Assembly (NCBI GenBank): GCA_035650255.1
Contig: DASRIA010000034.1
Location: 1-64,000, forward strand
Reading direction: 5' to 3'
Source of the DNA: DASRIA01 sp035650255
GTDB lineage: Bacteria > Actinomycetota > Thermoleophilia > Solirubrobacterales > JBBDJG01
DNA: 64,000 nucleotides
Shown: positions 8,029-17,332 of the stretch, in pieces
How the letters are laid out: each line of letters begins with the position of its first letter
Numbering within the stretch: position 1 is the first letter of the stretch
Notes under the pieces: model-generated
What the model saw: only the letters and a program-made list of their open reading frames with translations
What the model was told of the DNA's origin: nothing
Database searches by the model: none
Program-made: the position numbers and the translations under genes

Positions 8029-8729
8029 CTGCGAGACCGCAACCTACGCGACGCGTAGACCTTCAGGAAGTGCGCGAGCTGGCGCCCGCGATGCAGGAAG
8101 CCGGCCGCGTCGCGGCCCGTGGCGCGGTGCTCGAGGTCGACCTCCACCTCCTCCAGTCGCAGGCCGGCGCGGGCGGCGTCCACCGTCATTCCGATTTCCA
8201 CGCCGAACCCGTTCGCGAACGGCAGCAGGCGGGCAACCGACGCGCCGCGCATGGCCCGCTGGCCTGAGATCGGCGCGCGCACCTCGAGGCCCGTCAGCGA
8301 CCGCACGGCGCGCCTGGCAAAGCCGACCGCGACGCCCAGGCCGCCGCCCTGCTTGCGTGCGAAGGCTGCCACCGCCAGGTCACAGCGGCCCGACTCGACC
8401 GCTTCCACCAGTGGCCCGAGCCGCCCCGCGGAGCCGCCCAGGTCGCCGTCGCAGAAGAGGAAGGTCCGATCCTCGGCGCCGCCGTCCGCCAGCGCCCGGC
8501 GCGCCGCGACCGTCATCGAGTGCCCCTTGCCCCCGTGCGTGCCCGCCCGCACCAGCTCCGCTCCCGCGGCCGCGGCACGCGCGGCGGTGTCGTCTGCCGA
8601 GCCGCCGTCCACGACCAGCACCCTCGCCCCGGGGAAGGCGGCCGCGGCGGCGCCGACGGTATCCGCGATCCGGTCCGCCTCGTCCTTTGCCGTCACGATC
8701 ACCACGGGTCCCGCGGGTTCAGGGGGCAC
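8025..8729 (-). CDS. Family 2 glycosyltransferase
   Basis: A 234-residue GT-A fold glycosyltransferase. VVIVTAKDEADRIADTVGAA is the nucleotide-sugar-binding start, VLVVDGGSADDTA the second strand, and FCDGDLGGS the DxD-like metal site. It resembles glucosyl-3-phosphoglycerate synthase or dolichyl-phosphate-mannose synthase-like enzymes, but no membrane segments are evident, and the N-terminal domain alone does not tell the donor or acceptor. It is coupled to glpK by a 4-base overlap. The gene on the other side, the biotinyl carrier protein, is divergent. Confidence 0.8.
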   Translation of the reverse strand: MPPEPAGPVVIVTAKDEADRIADTVGAAAAAFPGARVLVVDGGSADDTAARAAAAGAELVRAGTHGGKGHSMTVAARRALADGGAEDRTFLFCDGDLGGSAGRLGPLVEAVESGRCDLAVAAFARKQGGGLGVAVGFARRAVRSLTGLEVRAPISGQRAMRGASVARLLPFANGFGVEIGMTVDAARAGLRLEEVEVDLEHRATGRDAAGFLHRGRQLAHFLKVYASRRLRSRR

Positions 8730-8793
8730 GGCGGGCTATTCTGCCGCCAATCTGGCCCAGGGGGCGTCTTTGCCCACGAATTGGAGGTGCAGC

Positions 8794-9006
8794 TTGGCCG
8801 AGGTCGAGGCTCACATCACCGGCACGGTTTGGAAGATCGAGGTGGCGGTCGGCGACTCCGTCGACGAGGGAGACACCGTCGTGATCCTCGAGTCGATGAA
8901 GATGGAGATGCCGGTCGAAGCCGAGGACGCGGGCACGGTCAAGGAGATCTCCGTGGAGGAAGGCCAAGCTGTGAGCGAGGGCGATACGCTCGTCGTTCTT
9001 GAGTAG
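8794..9006 (+). CDS. Small biotinyl/lipoyl attachment protein (BCCP-like)
   Basis: A 70-residue protein made of a single biotinyl domain. The modified lysine lies in ILESMKMEMPVEA (ESMKM replaces the commoner EAMKM), with flanking glycines at HITGTVWKI and AGTVKEI that cap the hammerhead fold. The start is a TTG with a GGAGG ribosome site 6 bases upstream; no in-frame ATG exists. It would carry CO2 as carboxybiotin for an acyl-CoA carboxylase or biotin-dependent decarboxylase. It overlaps the crotonase gene by 8 bases, so the two are coupled. The biotin genes lie about 4.4 kb downstream on the same strand. Confidence 0.85.
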   Translation: MAEVEAHITGTVWKIEVAVGDSVDEGDTVVILESMKMEMPVEAEDAGTVKEISVEEGQAVSEGDTLVVLE

Positions 9007-9814
9007 CGCCCCGACGGAACTCGCTTCAGGCAAGCTCGTACTCGACCGCCCCGCGGAGGCGGTCGCCCGGCTGGCGATCCGCAACCCGGGCAAGCGCAAC
9101 GCGCTGGACCACGAGATCCTCGACGGCATCGCCACGGCGATGGAGAGGCTCGACGACGGCATCGAGACACGGTGCGTGGTCATCACCGGGTCGGAGGGCA
9201 TGTTCTCGGCCGGCTACGACATCGGCGACATCCCCGACGACGTGTTCGCCGAAGAGGCCGAGTCGCTGGTCGCGCACCCGTTCAGCCGGGCCATCGAGGC
9301 GGTCGAGCGATTCCCGTTCCCGACCGTCGCGGCCCTCAATGGCCATGCGCTCGGCGGGGGCCTCGAACTCGCTGTCACATGCGACCTGCGCGTGGCGGGC
9401 GCCGGCTTCAAGCTCGGCATGCCGCCCGGCAAACTCGGGCTGATCTACAGCCACACGGGCATCCAGAAGTTCCTCGACACCGTGGGCCCGGCACGCACGC
9501 GGGAGCTGTTCTTCACGGGCCGCAACGTCACCGCGGAGCGCGCGGAGCAGATCGGGCTCGTCCACGAGACCGTGCCGCGCGAGCAGCTCGAGCAGCACGC
9601 GGTCGAGCTCGCCGCCGAGATCGCCGGCAATGCTCCGCTCTCCCTGAAAGGGAACAAGCGCATCATCCGGGACCTATTGACCTTTCCGCGCCTTTCCGAG
9701 AACCTTGAGCGCGAGGTAATCGAGCTGCGGATGTCCTCCTTCCGCAGCGAGGACTTCCACGAGGGCGTGAGAGCCTTCGGCGAGAAGAGAAAGCCCCGCT
9801 GGCAGGGGCGCTAG
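8999..9814 (+). CDS. Enoyl-CoA hydratase/isomerase family (crotonase), decarboxylase-like active site
   Basis: A 271-residue crotonase with a TTG start overlapping the carrier gene. The CoA/oxyanion motif SAGYDIGDI and the helix NGHALGGGLELAVTCD are present; Glu123 matches the first catalytic glutamate of hydratases. The second (the E of the usual GLPEVKLG) is replaced in GMPPGKLGLIYS, where Pro143 takes its place. That pattern excludes a standard syn-hydratase and is closer to methylmalonyl-CoA decarboxylase-like crotonases. Coupling to a biotinyl protein makes a carboxylation/decarboxylation role attractive, but this is inference. Confidence 0.8.
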   Translation: MSSAPTELASGKLVLDRPAEAVARLAIRNPGKRNALDHEILDGIATAMERLDDGIETRCVVITGSEGMFSAGYDIGDIPDDVFAEEAESLVAHPFSRAIEAVERFPFPTVAALNGHALGGGLELAVTCDLRVAGAGFKLGMPPGKLGLIYSHTGIQKFLDTVGPARTRELFFTGRNVTAERAEQIGLVHETVPREQLEQHAVELAAEIAGNAPLSLKGNKRIIRDLLTFPRLSENLEREVIELRMSSFRSEDFHEGVRAFGEKRKPRWQGR

Positions 9815-9852
9815 GGCGCCAACCCGCGCGTTTCGAACCGAAAGGAAACTCC

Positions 9853-10608
9853 ATGGAGAGCTCGTCGGCGATCGTCGCTGCCAAAGACCTGCACAAGTAC
9901 TTCGGTCACGGTGAGACGGCCGTGCACGCGCTGGACGGCGTGACGATCGGTTTCATGCGGGGCCAGTTCACGGCGATCATGGGACCGTCGGGATCCGGCA
10001 AGTCGACCCTCATGCACTGCCTGGCGGGGCTCGACCGGCCCACGTCGGGCGCCGTGACGATCGACGACGTCGAGATCACGACGCTCGACGACAAGGAGCT
10101 CACGAACCTGCGGCGGGAGAAGATCGGCTTCATCTTCCAGGCGTTCAACCTGCTCCCGGTGCTCACCGCGGAGGAGAACATCACCCTTCCGCTGACGATC
10201 GCGGGCCAGGACATCGACCACGCATGGGTGAGCGAGCTGATCGAGAAGGTGGGCCTCACGGACCGGCGCGCGCACCGCCCGTCCGAGCTTTCCGGCGGTC
10301 AGCAGCAGCGTGTCGCGATCGCGCGGGCGCTCGTCGCGCGGCCGGCGGTGGTGTTTGCGGACGAGCCCACCGGCAACCTCGACTCCAAGTCGAGCGGCGA
10401 GGTCCTGCGCCTGCTGCGCAGCGCCGTGAACGAATTCCAGCAGACCGTCGTGATGGTCACGCACGACGCGGAGGCCGCCAGCATCGGTGACCGCCTCGTC
10501 GTGCTGCGCGACGGGCGCATCTGCCACGACGGGATCTCCGGTGACAGGCAGCAGGTCGACGAGCTGATGCGCACGGCCGGCGTCGAGAGCGCACCGGTCA
10601 AGGGTTAG
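9853..10608 (+). CDS. ABC transporter ATP-binding protein, MacB/LolD type
   Basis: A 251-residue ATPase with Walker A GPSGSGKST, Q-loop FQAFNLLPVLT, signature LSGGQQQRVAIARAL, Walker B VVFADEPTG and the switch histidine in VTHDAEA. The ATG has an AAAGGAA ribosome site 8 bases upstream. It belongs to the LolD/MacB/FtsE-like class that powers FtsX-fold permeases by mechanotransmission. The partner permease starts 8 bases downstream. Substrate unknown; such pairs in actinobacteria handle antibiotics, lipoproteins or cell-wall hydrolase control. Confidence 0.93.
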   Translation: MESSSAIVAAKDLHKYFGHGETAVHALDGVTIGFMRGQFTAIMGPSGSGKSTLMHCLAGLDRPTSGAVTIDDVEITTLDDKELTNLRREKIGFIFQAFNLLPVLTAEENITLPLTIAGQDIDHAWVSELIEKVGLTDRRAHRPSELSGGQQQRVAIARALVARPAVVFADEPTGNLDSKSSGEVLRLLRSAVNEFQQTVVMVTHDAEAASIGDRLVVLRDGRICHDGISGDRQQVDELMRTAGVESAPVKG

Positions 10609-10616
10609 GCGGCCTG

Positions 10617-13190
10617 ATGGCTGCGCTCACGATCCGGGGGCTGCTGTCGCGCAAGGTGCGCGCGATCCTGACGGGCCTTGCCGTGCTGCTGGGCGTGGCG
10701 ATGATCTCCGGCACCTACGTCTTCACGGACACGATCAACAGCACCTTCGACAAGGTGTTCGAGGACGCCAACGAAGGTGTGGACGTCGTCGTCAGCGGCC
10801 GCTCCGAGTTCGACACGGACCAGGGTGGGGTGAGTCAGGAGATCCCGGAGTCCCTCGTCGACAGGGTGAAAGAGGTTCCCGGCGTGCTGGTCGCGGCCGG
10901 CAACGTCGAGGACACCGCCTCGATCTTCAAGTCGAACGGGGATCAGATCGAGACGGGCGGCGCCCCGCCGCTGCTCTTCTCGCGCCCGCCGGAGCGGTTC
11001 GACCCACTCAACTACGTCGAGGGCGAGCCGCCCGCCGGTCCCGGCGAGGTGGCGATCAACAAGGGAACGGCAGACGACGAGGGCCTGAAGCTCGGCGACC
11101 GGGTGTCGCTGGTGGGACGTTCCGGGAGGGAGAACTTCCTGATCTCCGGCCTGGCCACCTTCGGCGACGTCGAGTCGATCGGCGGAGCGACCGTCTCGGT
11201 GGTGACGCTGCCACGGGCCCAGGCGCTCGCCGACCAGCGCGGCCAGGTCGACTCGATCCAGGTCGCGGCACAGCCGGGGGTCACACCGGACGAGCTGGTC
11301 ACGCGCATCGAGCGCGTGATGCCGGACACGGTCGAGGTGAAGACCGGCCAACAGGACGCCCAGGACGAGGCCGACTCGATCCAGAACAGCCTCAGCTTCC
11401 TGAACATCCTGCTGCTCGTGTTTGCCGGGATCGCGGTGTTCGTGGGGGCCTTCATCATCTTCAACACCTTCTCGATCACGGTCGCGCAGCGCACCAAGGA
11501 GTTCGCGCTGCTGCGCACCATGGGCGCCTCGCGCGGCCAGGTCCTGCGATCCGTGATGCTGGAGGCGCTGATCGTCGGACTGATCGCGTCGATCCTGGGC
11601 ATCCTGCTGGGCATCGCCACGGCACAGGGCATCAACGCGCTGTTCAAGGCCCTCGGTGCCGACCTTCCGCAGGAGGGCCTCGTGCTCAAGGGGCGGACCG
11701 TCGTCGTCGCCCTGCTCGTGGGCACCATCGTCACGATGGTCGCGAGCCTCGCCCCGGCACGGCGGGCGACCCGCGTGCCGCCCCTGGCGGCGATGCGCGA
11801 GGAAGCGGCGCTGGCGGCGCCGCCCACGCGCCGCCGCAGGATCTTCTCCTGGGCGCTGCTGATCATCGGCGCGCTGGCGATCCTGTTCGCGCTGTTCGGC
11901 GGTGCGCCGGCCGAACAGGCGCTCAGCATGCTCGGCCTGGGCGCCATCGCGCTGTTCATCGCGGTCGCCCTGCTGAGCCCGCGGCTCGTGCCACTCATCG
12001 CCGGGGCGGTGGGCGCTCCGCTCGAGCGCATGCGCGGAGTGGCCGGCCGGCTCGCGCGGGAGAACGCGATGCGCAACCCGAGCCGCACCGCCGTCACCGC
12101 CGCCGCGTTGATGATCGGGCTCGCGCTCGTGACCTTCGTCTCCATCCTCGCGGCCGGAGTGAAGGCGTCGATCGACGACACGGTCGAGAACCGCATGAAG
12201 GCGGAGTTGGTCGTGCTCAACAAGGACGGCAACTTCTCCCCCATCAGCCCCGAGTCGGCGACCGCGATCCGGCAGGTCCCGGGCGTAGGGGTCGTGTCGC
12301 AGCTGAAGGACTCCCAGGCAAAGGTCGACGGCGTCGGCGGCAAGCCGTTCGGGAGCGGCATCGATCCGCGCACGTTCGACCGGATCTGGGACACGGACGT
12401 CGACGAGGGGCCGGCGAACCTGTTCTCGTCTCTCCGTCCGGATCAGATGGCACTGGAGAAGGACTTCGCGGAGGCGAACGACCTCAACGTCGGTGACCGG
12501 CTGAAGGTGACGACGCCGATCGGCTGCTGCGGCGCCGACCGGAAGATCGATCTGACGGTGCCCGGCATCTTCGAGGACAAGAGCGGCCTGATCGGCGACT
12601 TCATGGTGACCGGGCCCACGATGACTCGCACGTTCGGCCAGCGCGACGACGACCTCCAGTTCATCGGGGCGCAACCGGGGGCGGACGTCGACGCCGTCCA
12701 GGCCCGCGTGGAGCGTGTCCTCGAGCGACGCTTCCCGGTAGCCGAGGTGCAGAACCAGAGCGAGTTCAAGGAGAGCATCACCGGGGGCATCGACCAGTTC
12801 CTGGCGCTCATCTATGCGCTGCTGTCGCTGTCCGTGATCGTCTCGTTGTTCGGCATCGTGAACACGCTCGTGCTCTCGATCCACGAACGGACCCGCGAGA
12901 TCGGCATGATGCGTGCGATCGGCACGCCGCGGAAGCTCGTGCGCCGGATCGTGCGCTACGAGTCCGTGATCACCGCCCTGATCGGCGCCGCGCTCGGCCT
13001 GACGGTCGGCTTCATCCTGGGAGTCGTGACGACCGTCGCGCTCGAGGACGAGGGCTTCCTGCTCTCGATCCCGGTGGCAAGCCTCGTCGTGTTCGCGATC
13101 CTGGCCGTGATCGCGGGTGTCGTAGCGGCGATCCCGCCGGCTCGCCGCGCGTCGCGGCTGAACGTGCTGGAGGCGCTCGCCTATGAGTAG
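10617..13190 (+). CDS. ABC transporter permease with duplicated FtsX domains
   Basis: An 857-residue membrane protein. A first membrane helix (about residues 16-36) is followed by a large extracytoplasmic MacB-like periplasmic-core domain, then three helices beginning near residue 258 with the FtsX motif FALLRTMGASRGQVLRSVMLE. A second copy follows: helix, extracytoplasmic domain, and three helices with REIGMMRAIGTPRKLVRRIV. The duplicated architecture means one chain may supply both halves of the transporter with two ATPase copies. The C-terminus ends SRLNVLEALAYE as is usual. It is cotranscribed with the ATPase upstream. Confidence 0.92.
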   Translation: MAALTIRGLLSRKVRAILTGLAVLLGVAMISGTYVFTDTINSTFDKVFEDANEGVDVVVSGRSEFDTDQGGVSQEIPESLVDRVKEVPGVLVAAGNVEDTASIFKSNGDQIETGGAPPLLFSRPPERFDPLNYVEGEPPAGPGEVAINKGTADDEGLKLGDRVSLVGRSGRENFLISGLATFGDVESIGGATVSVVTLPRAQALADQRGQVDSIQVAAQPGVTPDELVTRIERVMPDTVEVKTGQQDAQDEADSIQNSLSFLNILLLVFAGIAVFVGAFIIFNTFSITVAQRTKEFALLRTMGASRGQVLRSVMLEALIVGLIASILGILLGIATAQGINALFKALGADLPQEGLVLKGRTVVVALLVGTIVTMVASLAPARRATRVPPLAAMREEAALAAPPTRRRRIFSWALLIIGALAILFALFGGAPAEQALSMLGLGAIALFIAVALLSPRLVPLIAGAVGAPLERMRGVAGRLARENAMRNPSRTAVTAAALMIGLALVTFVSILAAGVKASIDDTVENRMKAELVVLNKDGNFSPISPESATAIRQVPGVGVVSQLKDSQAKVDGVGGKPFGSGIDPRTFDRIWDTDVDEGPANLFSSLRPDQMALEKDFAEANDLNVGDRLKVTTPIGCCGADRKIDLTVPGIFEDKSGLIGDFMVTGPTMTRTFGQRDDDLQFIGAQPGADVDAVQARVERVLERRFPVAEVQNQSEFKESITGGIDQFLALIYALLSLSVIVSLFGIVNTLVLSIHERTREIGMMRAIGTPRKLVRRIVRYESVITALIGAALGLTVGFILGVVTTVALEDEGFLLSIPVASLVVFAILAVIAGVVAAIPPARRASRLNVLEALAYE

Positions 13191-13323
13191 GGCGGGCAGG
13201 CAGAGCGCGCGGCCCCGGCCGCCCACCGGCAAGCGATCGCCGGTCCGGCCGCCGAAGCAGGCGAAAAAGGGCGCCCGGCCGATCAAGGGACACCCCGCGG
13301 CGGGTCACCGGCCGCCGCGGTAG
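13183..13323 (+). CDS. Possible 46-residue Arg/Pro-rich small protein
   Basis: An open frame starting with an ATG that overlaps the permease stop by 8 bases and ending in TAG. The product is very basic and proline-rich (for example RPRPPTGKR, KQAKKGARPIKG) with no hydrophobic segment and no family I recognise. The overlap would suit translational coupling, but high GC makes chance frames of this length common. It could simply be the spacer between the exporter and bioB. Confidence 0.3.
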   Translation: MSRAGRQSARPRPPTGKRSPVRPPKQAKKGARPIKGHPAAGHRPPR

Positions 13324-13366
13324 CGCGGGCGTAGCCGTCCGGACCCGCGCCTACATTCCGGCGCGG

Positions 13367-14506
13367 ATGCCGCCCCTGATCACCTTCGACGAGGCGCTCG
13401 AGCTCGGGCAGCTCGAAGCGCACGCCGACATCGAACGACTTGTCGACGTCGCGTGGATGGTCCGCCAGGACAGCTTCGGCGAGTCCACCGACATGTGCTC
13501 GCTCGTGAACGCCAAGAGCGGGGGGTGCGCGGAGGACTGCGGGTTCTGCGCCCAGTCGAAGTACGCGGACGCCGAGACGCCCATGCACGCGATGATGGAG
13601 CCCGAGCAGATGCTCGAGCACGCGCGCGCGGCCGAGGCGGCCGGCGCACACCGCTTCTGCATGGTCACGCAGGGCCAGGGGCTGTCCAAGCGCGATTTCG
13701 CGAAGGTCCTCGATGGCGCGAAGCTGGTCGCGCAGCACACCAACCTGAAGCGCTGCGCCTCGATCGGCCACATGTCGGCCGACCGCGCGCGGCAGCTCAA
13801 GGAGGCCGGCATCCAGCGGGTCCACCACAACGTCGAGACGGCGCGCAGCTACTACGACGAGGTCTCCACCACGGTCCGCTACGAAGGCCGCATCCGCACG
13901 ATCCAGGCGGTCCGCGACGCGGGCCTCGAGACCTGCGTGGGCGGCATCCTGAACCTCGGCGAGACCAGGGAGCAGCGCGTCGAGATGGCGTTCGAGCTGG
14001 CGCAGCTGGACCCGACCAGCGTGCCGATCAACCTGCTCAACCCCCGCGCGGGCACGAAGTTCGGCGACCGCGACCTGATCGATCCGTGGGACGCGGTGAA
14101 GTTCATCGCGATCTTCCGCCTGATCCTGCCGGCGGCCCTGTTCCGCCTCTGCGGCGGCCGCGTGGAGAACCTCGGCGAGCTGCAGCCGCTCGCGGTGAAG
14201 GCGGGCCTGAACGGCGTGATGATGGGCAACTTCCTCACCACGCTCGGGTCCGAGCCCGAGGACGACCGCCGCATGTTCGAGGACCTCGGCCTGAACGTCG
14301 CGCGCCAGGACGACAACGGCGCCAACCCGCGCCCCGACAACCGCTCCGGCTGGCTGGAGGGCGAGACCCCCGCGACGCCGATGGACGAGCTGGTCGCAAG
14401 TCAGGCCGAAGCCAACTTCTGGGATCCCTCGACGCAGCTGCGGATGCGCAGGAAGAGCAAGCCCCCGGCCTATCCGGGCTCCGCCGCCGGGCGCGAGGCA
14501 GCCTGA
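13367..14506 (+). CDS. bioB: Biotin synthase
   Basis: A 379-residue radical-SAM enzyme that inserts sulfur into dethiobiotin. The radical cluster motif CxxxCxxC is C54-AED-C58-GF-C61. The 2Fe-2S ligand regions and active-site loops are recognisable: HRFCMVTQGQG, HHNVETARSYY, TCVGGILNLGET, and PINLLNPRAGT. The C-terminus is about 40 residues longer than E. coli BioB and rich in charged residues. The ATG lies 43 bases after the small Arg/Pro-rich frame. It starts the run bioB-bioF-bioD; no BirA-type operator is obvious upstream. Confidence 0.96.
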   Translation: MPPLITFDEALELGQLEAHADIERLVDVAWMVRQDSFGESTDMCSLVNAKSGGCAEDCGFCAQSKYADAETPMHAMMEPEQMLEHARAAEAAGAHRFCMVTQGQGLSKRDFAKVLDGAKLVAQHTNLKRCASIGHMSADRARQLKEAGIQRVHHNVETARSYYDEVSTTVRYEGRIRTIQAVRDAGLETCVGGILNLGETREQRVEMAFELAQLDPTSVPINLLNPRAGTKFGDRDLIDPWDAVKFIAIFRLILPAALFRLCGGRVENLGELQPLAVKAGLNGVMMGNFLTTLGSEPEDDRRMFEDLGLNVARQDDNGANPRPDNRSGWLEGETPATPMDELVASQAEANFWDPSTQLRMRRKSKPPAYPGSAAGREAA

Positions 14507-14528
14507 CCGAGCACATCTGAGCAGAGGC

Positions 14529-15723
<1,195 letters not shown>

Positions 15724-15734
<11 letters not shown>

Positions 15735-16488
15735 GCCGGGCCGGGCTCCGCGCGGGTTGTTCGTGACCGGCACGGACACGGAGGTCGGCAAGACGGTCGT
15801 GGCCTCGGCGATCGCCGCCACACTGGCGGCGGGCGGCGCGAGAGTGTCCGTGTTCAAGCCGGCCGTCACCGGACTGGCTGAGCTGGACGGCATGGGCGCC
15901 GACCACGAGCGGCTCCGCGCCGCGGCGCGGTCGCACCAGCCGCCGTGGGAGGTCGCGCCCTACCGGTTCGGCCCACCGGTGTCACCGCACCTCGCCGCCG
16001 CCAGGGCCGGCGAGCGCGTCGATCCCTACCGGCTGCTGGCGGCCGCGCGACGTGCGGCGGCGGCGGGAGACGTGCTGATCGCGGAGGGAGTGGGCGGCCT
16101 GCTCGTGCCGCTGTCGGGCGCCTACCTCGTGCGCGACCTGGCCGCAGACCTCGGCATGCCGGTCGTGATCGCAGCGCGGCCCGGGCTCGGGACCATCAGC
16201 CACACCCTGATGACCGTGGAGTGCGCGCGGGCGGCGGGCCTGCGCGTCGCGGGCGTGGTGCTGACGCCGTGGCCGGCGGTCGCGGGCGATATGGAGCGCT
16301 CGAACCGCGAGACGATCGCGCGCCTCGGCCGGGTCGACGTGGAGACGCTGCCTGGGCTCGCGGTGCGGAAGATCGGCCCGCAGCGCCACCTGCCGCTCGA
16401 CCGGTGGCTCTCCCCACCCGGGGTGAGACAGATTCCCCAGGCCGTCGGCGGGTCAACCCGCGCACCCGGGGACAAGGTCGCCGCCTGA
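15724..16488 (+). CDS. bioD: Dethiobiotin synthetase
   Basis: A 254-residue P-loop enzyme that closes the ureido ring of dethiobiotin using ATP and CO2. The Walker A-like loop is VTGTDTEVGKTVVAS; EGVGGLLVPL is the conserved glycine-rich substrate loop, and VVIAARPGLGTISHTLMT the nucleotide-recognition strand. The ATG overlaps bioF by 11 bases. The C-terminal 20 or so residues are an extra low-similarity tail. It ends immediately next to the convergent SDR stop (no bases between), and no terminator hairpin is visible there. Confidence 0.94.
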
Positions 16489-17316
16489 TCAGTACGGGTG
16501 CAGCCCGCCGTTCGGGCTGATGACCTGGCCCGTGGTGTACGACGCCTCGTCCGAGCACAGGTGCAGCGCCAGCGCGGCGATGTGCTCGGGCTCGCCCATC
16601 CCGCCCAGCGGCACCTGCGCGAGCAGGATCGGCAGCAGCCGGGGGTCGATCTCCTCCTGCACCATCGGCGTGCGGATCCAGCCGGGCGCGATCGCGTTCA
16701 CGCGGATGCCCGACCCGCTCACCTCGGCGGCAACGGCGCGCGTGATCCCGATGATCCCGGCCTTCGCCGCCGAGTAGTCGGGCGCACCCGGCAGGCCCTC
16801 GAGCGCTGCCACCGACGAGATGTTGACGATCGCGCCGCGGCGGTTGGGCTCCATCACCTTCAGTGCCTCGCGTGTGCAGTAGAAGGTGCCGTAGAGGTGG
16901 ACCCGGATCATGTGGTCCCATTCCTCGTCGCTCAGGCCCTTGGTGGCTCCGAGCGACTCGCGCTCGCCGCCCATCATGGCCGCCGTCAGCTGCTCCAGCA
17001 TCTTCTCCTGGGTCGCCTGGTCGCGACGCGCGATGCCGGCGTTGTTGACCAGCACGTCCACGTCGCCGAAGTCCGCGGCGACCGCGTCGAACAACTGCCG
17101 CACCGCGCCCGAGTCCGAGACGTCGCAGGCGTAGCCGCGCGCCTCTCCGCCCGCCGCGCCGGCCACCTTCCGGGCGCCCTCCTCGCGGATGTCGGAGACC
17201 GCGACCCGCCCGCCCTCGGCGGCGAACGCCTTCGACATCGCCTCACCGAGGCCCGAGCCACCGCCCGTGACCACCACCACGCGTCCCTCGAACCGCCGCC
17301 TGCCGTTGCCCTCCAT
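16489..17316 (-). CDS. Short-chain dehydrogenase/reductase
   Basis: A 275-residue classical SDR with VTGGGSGLG, DVLVNNAGIARR, catalytic Ser in NISSVAALEG, YSAAK as the YxxxK motif, and the closing TTGQVISPNGG. There is an extra loop of about 25 residues after NNAG (MLEQLTAAMMGGERESLGAT) that most SDRs lack. The ATG is supported by AGGAGG 7 bases upstream; a Met 9 codons further up has no ribosome site and would overlap the next gene. It lies on the opposite strand inside the biotin cluster and has no evident biotin role. Confidence 0.88.
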   Translation of the reverse strand: MEGNGRRRFEGRVVVVTGGGSGLGEAMSKAFAAEGGRVAVSDIREEGARKVAGAAGGEARGYACDVSDSGAVRQLFDAVAADFGDVDVLVNNAGIARRDQATQEKMLEQLTAAMMGGERESLGATKGLSDEEWDHMIRVHLYGTFYCTREALKVMEPNRRGAIVNISSVAALEGLPGAPDYSAAKAGIIGITRAVAAEVSGSGIRVNAIAPGWIRTPMVQEEIDPRLLPILLAQVPLGGMGEPEHIAALALHLCSDEASYTTGQVISPNGGLHPY

Positions 17317-17332
17317 CGCCTGCCTCCTCTCG

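Noticed and set aside
10605..13286. Very long open frame (893 codons) on the minus strand opposite the FtsX permease
   Set aside because: Its sequence is His/Arg/Asp-rich with no domain and exists only because third positions of the real gene are G or C. The plus-strand permease has clear family motifs.
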